The notes: generated from the letters alone by a model not told the origin. A stretch of 64,000 nucleotides of DNA from Leptospiraceae bacterium (GCA_024233875.1 JACKPB010000004.1:186001-250000); one strand, 5' to 3'. Shown: positions 55,053-64,000, counted from the first letter of the stretch. Numbers and translations: made by a program.

Positions 55053-55154
55053 TACCAAATCTCATACATAATTGTACTTTTTCTATTACAGTGTATACTC
55101 ATTCATAGCTGGATTCTTCTATGAATGAGTATATACTTTTGAAACTAATTATAA
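55053..55154 (+). repeat. Dispersed ~102-bp intergenic repeat, copy D (diverged, strongest hairpin)
   Basis: 102 bp from TACCAAATCTC to CTAATTATAA. It differs at many positions from A-C but keeps length and order. GTATACTCATTCATAG (55093-55108) pairs with CTATGAATGAGTATA (55119-55133) over 15 bp around the loop CTGGATTCTT. Changes in the left arm are matched in the right arm, so the stem is preserved. It ends 135 bp before the giant kinase gene. Between 55155 and 55288 the sequence is AT-rich, with no other feature seen. Confidence 0.72.
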
Positions 55155-55288
55155 AAACTTACTAAAGAATATAAAAAAATCTTACATTTTTTTTTAATAA
55201 GTTTATTGATAAAAAACTTTAAATAATATAATGAAATATTCATATTTTAATTGATAAAATATTCAAAAAAATCAAGATCAGATCTAGA

Positions 55289-58200
55289 ATGGATATTTTT
55301 AAAGATTTACCCGAAGAGATTAGGATTCTTGATGTCTTCTATCAGGACGAGACAAAAGTAATAGCAACAGCAATTCGAAAAAATAGTCGTATATTAATTC
55401 AAACTTACACAAACCCTTCACCTTCTCCGGAAAGAAATCTAAAGTTACAATCCGAACATAATTTTTTAAATAATATTTCCAGTCCGTATATACCAATGCC
55501 CCATGGATTGATTACGTTCAATCACAGAGATTTTTTATTGTTCGAGGATATTGAAGGGATTCCACTTCAAAACCTTCTTACCGAAGAATATACACTTAAA
55601 GATAAAATTAAAATATTTTTACAATTAGCCAATGGAATCAGGCACATTCATGAAAATGGATATTTTCATAATGATATAAATCCTATGAATATATTGATCA
55701 ATATAAAAACAGGTCAATTAGTTTTCATATCATTTGAATACATTAGACCCTTTAGGGAAGTCTGTATGAGTTATGAGATTCCCGGAGATGAAAAAAGAAT
55801 CCCTTATATCTCTCCTGAACAAACCGGCAGGCTTGCTCAGGGGATTGATCATCGAACGGATATGTATTCTCTCGGAATATGTATGTATGAATTTTTTTCG
55901 GGTGAACATCCATATTATTTTAACGATAGATTGGAAATGATTCATGCTCATATTGCACAGCAACCTATCGAACCATTTAAAAAATCAACGATTCCACCCG
56001 TTCTCTCTTCTATTATAATGAAGTTAATCTCTAAAAATCCTTTAAATAGATATCAGAGTATTACAGGTTTGATTTATGACTTAGATATTTGTAAAACCAG
56101 AGTGCTTGAAAATGGGAATTCAGATCTCTATAAATTTTTCTTCGAACCGGGTAAAATGGATAAAAATGTAATTTTACAATTACCCAATAAATTATTCGGA
56201 AGAGAAAATGAAATCAATCTTCTTAAGTCAAATTTTCTAAATGTTATAGAAAATTCGAGAGGAAAACTAACTATCGTTGGTGGATTTTCGGGAGTTGGTA
56301 AAACATCACTTATTAATTATTTCTACAATTCTATAGCAGAAATAAATGCAGTATTTTTTTCCGGAAAGTTTGATTTACTAAATAGAAATCTTCCTTTCAG
56401 TGCTATACTACAAATTTTTTCAAAAGTCATACATCAGATTTTAGGTGGGTCTACCGGAGACATAGAGAAGTGGAAAAATAAAATATTAAAAGAAGTCGGA
56501 GACAACGGACGAATTATAACTAATGTCATACCAGAATTAGAAATTATAATAGGAAAGCAACCCGAGGTTGTTGAGTTAAATGGAATTGAAAATATAAATA
56601 GATTTATCATAGTATTTCAAAGATTTATCAGAGTATTTTTGTCTATAAATTATCCTATTGTAATCTTTGTAGATGATATGCAATGGGCTGATAACGCCTC
56701 AATAATGCTTTTGTCTGATTTAATCAGGGATATCAATGAGTCTCAGGTTTACCTTATCCTCTCTTACCGGAACAATGAGGTAGATGAAAATCATCCTTTT
56801 ATGAAACTTTTGCGGCAACTAGAAAAGGAAAATTGTCAATATGATCGGATTGATTTATCGGATTTAAAAATTGAAGACATACAAAAATACTTTAATGAAA
56901 CTTTTAATAGTTCCAATGAAGATATCACTTCTCTGGCGAGTTTTGTAAAAGAAAAAACTCTCGGAAATCCATTTCACTTTATTGAAATTATTAAACAACT
57001 CTATAGAAAGAATATCTTATATTTTGATCATAATAATAGTGAATGGAAAACTGATCAGGATATCCTGGTTAATGTTAAGATTTCAGAAAATGTTGCAGAT
57101 CTTTTGATAGAAAAATTGAATCGATTGCCCGATTCTACTTCCGATGTTTTGAAATATGCTGCCTGTATCGGTAATAATTTTAATGAAAAATTATTAGCTG
57201 ATTTAATGAAAGTTAAAGCTCAGAGAATTCATGAATACTTACAACCTGCTGTGAATGTTGGATTGATCTTTCCTGTTAATAAGAAAAAGATTCCTAATAA
57301 AAACTTAAATGAAGATAAGAATACGAATTTACATTATGAATTTCAACACGACAAAGTATACCAGGCAATTTTAGACTTACTTACAGGTAAGGAGATCGAG
57401 AAGATCAGATTGAAAATAGGTAGGTCAATCTATAATAATAAAAATTTAAGTGAGAAAAAAGATAAATTATTTGAGATAGTGGAGTATCTGAACTCAGGAT
57501 ATAGATCAATTCACAATAAAAGAGAAAGATATCTTCTCTTCCGGCTGAATCTCAGAGCTGCTAAAAAAGCCAAACAAACAGCTGCAAACAACTCAGCTCT
57601 GGAATACCTAACTATCGCAAAGTCATTGATGACAAGAACCGCTTGGGATGATCATTACTCATTAACTTATTACTTACATAAAGAAATCATAGAGGTAGAG
57701 TATCTAATCGGAAACCATCAAAGATCGATAGAATTAGTTAAAAAATGCATTCCTAAATGCAAAGATGATTTGGATAGGGGAAATCTATTATTAATACTAA
57801 TCAAAATATTTTCCATGCAGGGAAAGTTCGAAAAATCATACAGTATAATTCAGGAGCTTTTACTTGTGTATGATATAGATATTCAAAACAATGATTTAGA
57901 TCTTTTGTTTAAAGAAGAAGTAAATAGTATAAATTCAAAAATTAAAAATAAAAATATATCTGAATTTATAAATCTTCCTTTGATGACGGATCCCAATCAA
58001 ATTTTGCTTGTGAATACGTTGAGTAACAGTACTGCTACAGCCTATCAATATGCAACCAAGCTTTTTCCTTATATTAGCGCCAAAATCGTAAATGTATATC
58101 TGGAAAAAGGAATCAGACCTGATTCCTATGGATTTGCATTGTATGGTATTACTTTAAATTCATTATTTTGGGAATTTAGATTAGCATATGAATTCATTTT

Positions 58201-60952
58201 ACTCTCCTATAATATTTCAAAGAAATATCACAATTTATCCGGATCTGCCAAAGCGGCCAATGCATTGGCAAATTATTCCGGACCTTTTGTTCATTCTCTC
58301 AGGGAGTTAGAAGCCTATAATGAAGAAGGTTTCCTCACAGGTATGGAATCCGGAGAAATCGAGCACAGCGGATACTGTCTCGGAAACAATGCCATACTGG
58401 ATTTTTTAAAAGGTGAAAAATTAAAAGAAATTCTAAAGAAATTTACTCAACACAAACCGATCCTTACTAAATTCAATCATATAATTGCATCGGACAATAT
58501 ATTTGTTGTAGAATTAATTGTTTCAAAATATCTTTATATGGAAGATAATATTCAGGATATTTTACAAAAAGAAAAATTATTCTTAAAATCTTTTAAAGAA
58601 ACAAAAGGTAAATATCCATTAGCTATTTATAAAGTTCTTTTCGAATATTATAGGTACAATATAGGCTTACCTGAAGAAGAAATTACAATTGAAGAATCTG
58701 AAGAGGTTGATGATTACATAACATATATAAATGGAACCATATATGCTACGGAGCATATTTTCAATCAGTCTTTGATTTTTTCTAAACACATAAAAAACAA
58801 TAACAATAACAATAAATATAAAGAATCCTATTATCCAAAATTATTATCTAATTCTAAAAAACTTGAAATATTATCAGAAGCATGCAATGAAAACTACATT
58901 CATAAATACTATCTGGTTTTAGCAGAGATCAATAGTATAGATGATGAAATCTGGAAGGCTTTAGAATACTATGATTTGTCTATTGAAAGTGCATCAAAAA
59001 ATAAATTTCTTCAGCATGAAGCTTTGGCTAATGAGCTTGCCGGTAGATTTATGTACTCAAAGAAAAAATTCGATTTTAGCCAAATATATATTAAAAAGTC
59101 AATAGAATTATATAAATTATGGGGTGCAAAAGAAAAAGCAAATCGACTAAATCAGGAATTTTGTGTATTTTTTGAGAGTTCTAAATATGAATTCAATGAA
59201 AACAGTCCATTTCCGATCAATTATCCATTGGACATTGATCTTCTCACTGTAATCAAAGCTTCACAGGCAATCTCGGAAGAAATCAATTCAGAGAAATTGA
59301 TTCCAAAGATTATGCAAATTTTGATAGAAAATTCAGGTGCTGAAAGAGGTATATTCTTAAAAATCTCAGATTTGCAGGATGAAGAGAATAAATTTGATTT
59401 GATTCTGAATTGTTTTTATGAGAATCAAATATTTTTAACAAATGTGATATTGGAGAAAAATACATTTGAATATCCGGTTTCTGTAATAAATAATGTATAT
59501 AGAACAACAAAATTACTTGTACTTGAAAATGCATTCTATTCAGGTTCATTTATTAATGATAGATACATAAAAGACAATCAGGTAAAGTCTCTAATTTGCT
59601 ATCCCATTATAATAGCCGGAAAACTCTCCGGAATTATTTATTTAGAAAATAGATCATCGGCAGAAATATTTAATTCATCCAGGTTAGAAATTATTAATAT
59701 TCTTTCATCACAGATCATTATTTCTCTCAGAAATGCTAAATTTATTTCAGAATTAGAAGTAGCCAGGAACAAAGCCGAAGAAACCAATCGGGTGAAAACT
59801 AATTTTCTAACGAATATGAGTCATGAAATTAGGACACCTATGAATGGAATCCTCGGGATGAAAAAACTATTGGAAGATACAATTTTGGATTTGAAGCAGA
59901 GGGAATATTTACAAACGATTTCAATTTGTTCTGAAAATTTACTAACGATAGTCAGCGATGTTTTGGATATCTCCAAAATTGAATCCGGAGAAATTGAATT
60001 GATCAAAAAAAAGTTTTCGTTGAAATTACTTCTTGAAGACGTCCTCAAATTGATCAATAGTCCGATGAAAGAGAAAGGTTTGCGTACTGAAGTAGTCATT
60101 GATCCCAAACTACCTGAATTTGTAATTTCCGATCACAAAAGATTGATGCAAATCTTAATGAATGTCCTGACCAACGCCATCAAATTCACTCCTTCGGGAA
60201 AAATAAGGTTCGAAGTTCTTCTTATAGAGGAATCAGAGCGTAATGCAATCATTAAATTTCAGATTACAGATACAGGAATCGGTATACCTCCCAAACAATT
60301 ACAAACAATTTTTGATCCTTTCAATCAGGTAGACAATTCGATTACAAGGAAATATGGAGGTGCGGGACTGGGTCTAACAATTGCCAGTAAATTTGCTAAT
60401 TTATTGAATTCATCCATTGAAGTAGAGTCAGAGGTGGGGAAAGGAAGTACTTTTTCTCTTTTGATTCCACTTGTTAAAGATTACCCTGTATCACAAATTA
60501 CAGATGATAAATCGGATGTCGATTATTCTATGCCGGTTTATAAAAATACATCAGTGAATATAATGCTTGTCGAGGACAACTATATAAATCAGAAAATTGC
60601 TGTTAGGTTGATTCAGAGGGCCGGGTATGAGGTAACCTCTGTTGCAAATGATGGACTGGAAGCTATCGACCTGTTTCAAAAATTGCACTACGATATTATC
60701 TTTATGGACATTCAAATGCCTCAGATCGATGGAGTCGAGGCTACTAAATATATTCGAAAGGTTTTAAAAGATATCAAACAACCAATCATAATAGCACTCA
60801 CAGCTCATGCAATTTTTGGAGATCGAGAAAAGTATATAGAATCCGGATTTGATGATTATATAAGCAAACCAATAGATGAAGAACTACTATCGGAACGTCT
60901 GGAGTATTGGAAACGTTTTATTCATGAAAATATAATAAAAAAATTAGATTAG
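55289..60952 (+). CDS. Giant hybrid sensor kinase with pseudokinase head, AAA ATPase, GAF, histidine kinase and receiver
   Basis: 1,887 residues. Residues 1-270 have a protein-kinase fold, but the Lys and DFG sites are altered: ILIQTYT where a lysine is usual, HNDINPMNILI near 128 and VFISFEY for DFG. Near 331 comes Walker A GGFSGVGKTSL, then IVIFVDDMQWAD (Walker B) of a STAND/AAA ATPase. A long helical, TPR-like middle (~600-1290) includes an Asn-rich run near 1170. A GAF domain follows (~1310-1480), then HisKA SHEIRTPMNGILG with His near 1512, ATPase (DTGIGIP, GGAGLGLTIA) and a receiver domain with aspartate near 1807 (FMDIQMPQIDG). No Hpt is seen. The SDR gene follows closely. Confidence 0.9.
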   Translation: MDIFKDLPEEIRILDVFYQDETKVIATAIRKNSRILIQTYTNPSPSPERNLKLQSEHNFLNNISSPYIPMPHGLITFNHRDFLLFEDIEGIPLQNLLTEEYTLKDKIKIFLQLANGIRHIHENGYFHNDINPMNILINIKTGQLVFISFEYIRPFREVCMSYEIPGDEKRIPYISPEQTGRLAQGIDHRTDMYSLGICMYEFFSGEHPYYFNDRLEMIHAHIAQQPIEPFKKSTIPPVLSSIIMKLISKNPLNRYQSITGLIYDLDICKTRVLENGNSDLYKFFFEPGKMDKNVILQLPNKLFGRENEINLLKSNFLNVIENSRGKLTIVGGFSGVGKTSLINYFYNSIAEINAVFFSGKFDLLNRNLPFSAILQIFSKVIHQILGGSTGDIEKWKNKILKEVGDNGRIITNVIPELEIIIGKQPEVVELNGIENINRFIIVFQRFIRVFLSINYPIVIFVDDMQWADNASIMLLSDLIRDINESQVYLILSYRNNEVDENHPFMKLLRQLEKENCQYDRIDLSDLKIEDIQKYFNETFNSSNEDITSLASFVKEKTLGNPFHFIEIIKQLYRKNILYFDHNNSEWKTDQDILVNVKISENVADLLIEKLNRLPDSTSDVLKYAACIGNNFNEKLLADLMKVKAQRIHEYLQPAVNVGLIFPVNKKKIPNKNLNEDKNTNLHYEFQHDKVYQAILDLLTGKEIEKIRLKIGRSIYNNKNLSEKKDKLFEIVEYLNSGYRSIHNKRERYLLFRLNLRAAKKAKQTAANNSALEYLTIAKSLMTRTAWDDHYSLTYYLHKEIIEVEYLIGNHQRSIELVKKCIPKCKDDLDRGNLLLILIKIFSMQGKFEKSYSIIQELLLVYDIDIQNNDLDLLFKEEVNSINSKIKNKNISEFINLPLMTDPNQILLVNTLSNSTATAYQYATKLFPYISAKIVNVYLEKGIRPDSYGFALYGITLNSLFWEFRLAYEFILLSYNISKKYHNLSGSAKAANALANYSGPFVHSLRELEAYNEEGFLTGMESGEIEHSGYCLGNNAILDFLKGEKLKEILKKFTQHKPILTKFNHIIASDNIFVVELIVSKYLYMEDNIQDILQKEKLFLKSFKETKGKYPLAIYKVLFEYYRYNIGLPEEEITIEESEEVDDYITYINGTIYATEHIFNQSLIFSKHIKNNNNNNKYKESYYPKLLSNSKKLEILSEACNENYIHKYYLVLAEINSIDDEIWKALEYYDLSIESASKNKFLQHEALANELAGRFMYSKKKFDFSQIYIKKSIELYKLWGAKEKANRLNQEFCVFFESSKYEFNENSPFPINYPLDIDLLTVIKASQAISEEINSEKLIPKIMQILIENSGAERGIFLKISDLQDEENKFDLILNCFYENQIFLTNVILEKNTFEYPVSVINNVYRTTKLLVLENAFYSGSFINDRYIKDNQVKSLICYPIIIAGKLSGIIYLENRSSAEIFNSSRLEIINILSSQIIISLRNAKFISELEVARNKAEETNRVKTNFLTNMSHEIRTPMNGILGMKKLLEDTILDLKQREYLQTISICSENLLTIVSDVLDISKIESGEIELIKKKFSLKLLLEDVLKLINSPMKEKGLRTEVVIDPKLPEFVISDHKRLMQILMNVLTNAIKFTPSGKIRFEVLLIEESERNAIIKFQITDTGIGIPPKQLQTIFDPFNQVDNSITRKYGGAGLGLTIASKFANLLNSSIEVESEVGKGSTFSLLIPLVKDYPVSQITDDKSDVDYSMPVYKNTSVNIMLVEDNYINQKIAVRLIQRAGYEVTSVANDGLEAIDLFQKLHYDIIFMDIQMPQIDGVEATKYIRKVLKDIKQPIIIALTAHAIFGDREKYIESGFDDYISKPIDEELLSERLEYWKRFIHENIIKKLD

Positions 60953-60992
60953 ATATGAGTTGTCCAATCTCTGTCATTCTATAGGTGTAGAA

Positions 60993-61727
60993 ATGAAAAA
61001 TGTATTAATTATTGCGGCTACCTCTGATATAGGAATGCACATTGTAGATTGTTTTGCTAAAAGAGGATTCAATCTATCAATTACCGGACGTGATACCACA
61101 AGATTAAAAGTTTTGAAAGATAAGATTTCAGAAAAATACAATAAGATAGTTAAGGATATTTATTTTGATATATCGGATTTTGATACTCATTCCAAGTTTA
61201 TATCTGATTTAGACGATCTTCCGGATGTTGTGGTCTGTTGTTTCGGCTATTACGGAGATCAGGAACTAGCCTTATCCAATTTTGAAGAAACTTACAAAAC
61301 AATAGCAGTGAATTATCTCGGAGCGGTTTCTTTATTAAATATTCTTTCAGAAAAATTTATATCCAGAAGATCCGGTTCAATTGGTGTCATCAGCTCTGTA
61401 GCGGGGATTAGGGGCAGACAGAAGAATTTTCTTTATGGGAGCACAAAAGCAGGATTGACAACCTATCTTTCGGGGCTTAGAAACCGATTGCATTTTTTTA
61501 ATATTTCAGTTACGACAATTCTCCTCGGACCGGTATATACAAGGATGTCCGAAGGGCACAATCTTATGCCTGTACTCACAGCCCGTCCCGAGGTTGCCGC
61601 AGAAAAGATCACGGATGCGATTTTGAAAAAAAAGAATGAAGTCACAATTCTTTATTATTGGAAGATAGTCATGTTTATAATCAAATTAATTCCGGAATCT
61701 ATATTTAAAAGGTTGAAACCCTTTTAG
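60993..61727 (+). CDS. Short-chain dehydrogenase/reductase
   Basis: 244 residues from the ATG at 60993, preceded by AGGTG; the frame is also open upstream to a TTG at 60960 with no ribosome site. Rossmann start VLIIAATSDIGMHIV, FSITGRD-like beta-2 end (LSITGRD), GVISSVAGIRGRQ with the catalytic serine, and YGSTKAGL with Tyr-x3-Lys. The AATSDIG variant recalls DprE2-like SDRs, but the substrate cannot be set. It follows the giant kinase by 40 bp and might be co-transcribed. Confidence 0.85.
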   Translation: MKNVLIIAATSDIGMHIVDCFAKRGFNLSITGRDTTRLKVLKDKISEKYNKIVKDIYFDISDFDTHSKFISDLDDLPDVVVCCFGYYGDQELALSNFEETYKTIAVNYLGAVSLLNILSEKFISRRSGSIGVISSVAGIRGRQKNFLYGSTKAGLTTYLSGLRNRLHFFNISVTTILLGPVYTRMSEGHNLMPVLTARPEVAAEKITDAILKKKNEVTILYYWKIVMFIIKLIPESIFKRLKPF

Positions 61728-61831
61728 TAAAAAACAATATGAATAGAAATTTTCCCTTTTTTAGAAATGACTCCCGGGAAGAGTAACCAATTTTTCTTTA
61801 AATTTTAAAATAATAATTAGGACAGGTCAGG

Positions 61832-62899
61832 ATGGAAAGCTCAACACCTATATGGAAAAAAGTTGTAAATGTATTTCGTGATACTGCAATCTCCGGGGGG
61901 AAGGGCTTGCAGTTTTTATTTCATACAGGTATAGAAAATAGGCATTATTTTTTACCGGTAGTCAATGGTCTGGTGGGAGACAAGTTGAAAGAAGTTTCCG
62001 ATAAGGGAGCTATCGAAATGCGTTTTCGAAGGAATGATGAAGACATAGATATTGAGGATCCCTACTTTGAAAAAGAACTTAGGTCTTCAAATGGGAAAGT
62101 ATTTCTCTTCATCCATGGACTTATGAGTGATGAAGTCCTTTTTCAAAAATACTCTAGTTCTATTGAAGGTTATGGTTCAAGATTCAGCAAAGAACTAGGA
62201 GTATCTGTTTTTTATATCAGATACAATTCCGGATTGCATATCTCTGAAAATGGTAAGAACTTAACAGATTTATTGAATCGATTTTATTTGCTCTATTCAA
62301 ATAAAATTAACTCTATAGATATTTTTGCTCATTCTATGGGCGGGTTGGTAACTCAGAGTTCCACTCATTATGCACGATTGAATCAACATGCCTGGATTCA
62401 AAAGATCCGTAAGATTTTTCTGATTGGAGTTCCCAATGATGGATCGTACCTTGAAAAATTCGGACATCTGACTACTTTTCTCCTCAAGAATATTCCCAAT
62501 TATCCCACCCGATTGGTAGGAAGAATTGCTGATGAAAGAAGTAGTGGGATCAAGGATCTCAGATGGGGATTTATGGTGGATGAGGACTGGCAGGAAGAGG
62601 GTTCTGAAAAATTTCTAAATGTAAAAAAGACAACAGTTCCACCGCTCGAAAAAGTGAAGTACTATCTAATCATAGGAAGCCTAATTGAAGATCAAAACTC
62701 TCTTCTGGCTGAGTATTTCGGGGATGGATTGGTTGGAATGAAATCTGCCGGAGGGACATTTTCTAACGGGAATGAACCTCATCCAAATGTGAGCATCCAT
62801 ACATTTTCAGAAACCGGACATATCAAACTTTTGGGAAATGATTCGGTTTATGAGTTTTTGAAATTAGAAGTATCATCGGAAGTTTCTAATTCAGAATGA
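61832..62899 (+). CDS. Alpha/beta hydrolase, lipase or PGAP1-like
   Basis: 355 residues. FLFIHGLMSDEVLF carries the oxyanion-hole HG motif, AHSMGGLV holds the nucleophile serine near residue 169, and FSETGHIKLL near the end the likely histidine. No signal peptide. It resembles triacylglycerol lipase or PGAP1-like esterases. The 3' end overlaps a convergent gene by 52 bp, with real coding in both directions. Confidence 0.83.
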   Translation: MESSTPIWKKVVNVFRDTAISGGKGLQFLFHTGIENRHYFLPVVNGLVGDKLKEVSDKGAIEMRFRRNDEDIDIEDPYFEKELRSSNGKVFLFIHGLMSDEVLFQKYSSSIEGYGSRFSKELGVSVFYIRYNSGLHISENGKNLTDLLNRFYLLYSNKINSIDIFAHSMGGLVTQSSTHYARLNQHAWIQKIRKIFLIGVPNDGSYLEKFGHLTTFLLKNIPNYPTRLVGRIADERSSGIKDLRWGFMVDEDWQEEGSEKFLNVKKTTVPPLEKVKYYLIIGSLIEDQNSLLAEYFGDGLVGMKSAGGTFSNGNEPHPNVSIHTFSETGHIKLLGNDSVYEFLKLEVSSEVSNSE

Positions 62900-63474
62900 G
62901 GCTTATCCCGGAGACCGGTTTCCAGAATTTCTAATTCATTTTTTAAATCGCGGATGGATTGCAAAAAACCAGGAGGGTCAGATTTCCTCTTCTCTTTAGA
63001 AGAAAGGAGATTTCCGTACCTCATATGAATAGATTGAATGAGTTCTTCTATTTTGTGATCGGGCAATCCAAATTTCGAGTGCTTGTAAATCTGTAGTCTC
63101 TTGTAGAGAAACTGAGTTGTGCTCCAACCGTATGCAGGTACAAGCAAAAATGAGTCAATATAAAGCAATCGTAGTAATCTGTACTCTCCCGTGATTGAAT
63201 GAGAAATATAGAGATAGAGGATTGAGTAGAGTAGAATACCCAAAGATAGATTCCATTTTACTGTTCCCGGAGATATGCTGTTGAGAAGAATCAATAGGAA
63301 TCCGCAGAAGAGCAATAAGATGAGAAGCTCCCAGGGTATGATTTCAAAGAATTTTTCCCAGAAATCCAAAAAAGTGATCCATTTCGATTTCGTGTCCCTA
63401 ATGAAATTCAGGATCTCGTTGATTGAATTTTTAAAATCTAAAAGTTTGTCTTCAAGGGATTGAATGAATTCCAT
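62848..63474 (-). CDS. Membrane protein of unknown function
   Basis: 208 residues. An amphipathic N-terminal helix is followed by three or four membrane segments (LLILLLFCGFLLILLNSI, then LGILLYSILYLYIS, then SFLLVPAYGW), and a charged C-terminal tail of ~75 residues with EELIQSIHMRYGNLLSSKEKRK. I recognise no family. It starts 6 bp after the next upstream reverse gene, so they form a pair. It overlaps the lipase-like gene at its 3' end. Confidence 0.68.
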   Translation of the reverse strand: MEFIQSLEDKLLDFKNSINEILNFIRDTKSKWITFLDFWEKFFEIIPWELLILLLFCGFLLILLNSISPGTVKWNLSLGILLYSILYLYISHSITGEYRLLRLLYIDSFLLVPAYGWSTTQFLYKRLQIYKHSKFGLPDHKIEELIQSIHMRYGNLLSSKEKRKSDPPGFLQSIRDLKNELEILETGLRDKPHSELETSDDTSNFKNS

Positions 63475-63479
63475 AGGGC

Positions 63480-64000
63480 TCAGGATTCTCGAATCGCCTG
63501 CTTTCTGGCATCCCGAATGATTCCATCCAGAGCATCATCATTGTGCTCTACGTATTCACTGATATGAACTACACGCCCATCAGGATCATTGTTCTCCCGA
63601 AAGATTCTGCCCCAGAGAAGTCGGGTGCTTCCCTTCCATTCTATGTATAGGGAAAGAGATTCCGATCGATCAAAGAGGTCGGGATATTCTTTACTCAGAC
63701 GATAGAACTCATCCTGGGATTTGATTTCATCAGGTTTGAGTCCTTTTTCCAGCATTCCATTGACATCTAGGGTAGTGATCCAGGACTCAAAGATAGAGAC
63801 TAGACCATCGAGTTCCCATTCAATTTTTTTACGAAACGCATGATAGTACAAATTGTATCTATCTTCCGGGTCAGACCAATTGTATTCCGTCAGTTCTGAA
63901 AATAAATCTATAGGGGCGGAGACTTCATCCTCTTCCATTTGAACCCCAAAAATCAAGGGGTTGATCTCTCCGTCTTCCAGAATTAATTTTTCAGTTTTAT
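63480..64000 (-). CDS. Unknown acidic protein, C-terminal part (5' end outside window)
   Basis: The reverse frame is open to the window edge: before the TTG at 63956 the same frame reads KTEKLILEDGEINP with no stop, so this is a partial gene. The visible part (~173 residues) is acidic and rich in aromatic residues (WSDPEDRYNLYYHAFRKKIEWE and SLYIEWKGSTRLLWGRIF). No signal, membrane segment or known motif in the visible part. It precedes the membrane protein gene on the same strand by 5 bp. Confidence 0.65.
   Translation of the reverse strand, partial: KTEKLILEDGEINPLIFGVQMEEDEVSAPIDLFSELTEYNWSDPEDRYNLYYHAFRKKIEWELDGLVSIFESWITTLDVNGMLEKGLKPDEIKSQDEFYRLSKEYPDLFDRSESLSLYIEWKGSTRLLWGRIFRENNDPDGRVVHISEYVEHNDDALDGIIRDARKQAIRES

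Noticed and set aside
1..64000. tRNA, rRNA or CRISPR loci
   Set aside because: The gaps between genes show no cloverleaf-like CCA-proximal GGTTCGA motif, no rRNA stretch and no regularly spaced direct repeats.

Overview
The window looks like a stretch of chromosome from a leptospira-like spirochaete (order Leptospirales). The base composition is about 40% GC by eye. The gene set is that of a diderm, LPS-making, chemotactic, respiring bacterium with many putative lipoproteins whose signal peptides end in relaxed lipoboxes. The order lolA, rodZ-like, rimO, pgsA, trpD, yajC, secD, secF, ribD, ribE and the pyrG-kdsA-lptC-lptA-lptB-rpoN-hprK-ptsH run fit what I recall of Leptospira gene order. Species cannot be named from the sequence alone. 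I see no transposase, prophage, tRNA, rRNA or CRISPR array.

Layout. Positions 1-9.5 kb: the 3' end of a biotin-dependent carboxylase, a terminator, then the complete actABCDEF operon for Alternative Complex III (menaquinol oxidation feeding cytochrome c) with an SH3-like lipoprotein gene at its end. 9.6-16.1 kb: a secreted protein, a PP2C phosphatase, an SF1 helicase overlapping ubiX and ubiA, and a CPA2 cation antiporter gene broken by an internal deletion. 16.3-27.4 kb: a long forward run with CTP synthase, KDO-8-phosphate synthase, three LPS export genes (lptC, lptA, lptB), sigma-54, HPr kinase, HPr and an NtrY/NtrX-like two-component pair. 27.4-29.7 kb: a CBS protein and a chemoreceptor with a c-type heme motif. 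29.7-40.2 kb: a reverse-strand housekeeping run from lolA down to ribE, including the YajC-SecD-SecF translocon accessory genes with an unknown membrane protein between yajC and secD. 40.3-49.8 kb: accessory genes, including a large lipoprotein of repeated beta-sandwich domains, an ankyrin protein, a reductase with a BFD-like ferredoxin, a UMF1 transporter and small exported proteins. 50.2-54.7 kb: a forward cluster of a small lipoprotein, an MBOAT acyltransferase, a NamZ-like lipoprotein, an unknown exported protein and a DUF2797 protein. 55.3-62.9 kb: a 1,887-residue hybrid sensor kinase with a degenerate protein-kinase head, an SDR and a lipase-like hydrolase, then two reverse-strand proteins, the last running off the window.

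The most unusual signal is not a gene. Four copies of a roughly 102-bp intergenic repeat (19399, 50058, 54793, 55053) all lie on the same strand, upstream of genes reading in the same direction. A central hairpin is kept in the copies even where the bases differ. Two strong extra stem-loops without U-tracts (49998-50034 and 54979-55015) sit just upstream of two of the copies. Other points of note are the broken antiporter, a ribD whose only start that keeps the first helix appears to be CTG, the heme-motif chemoreceptor, and the pseudokinase-headed giant kinase.
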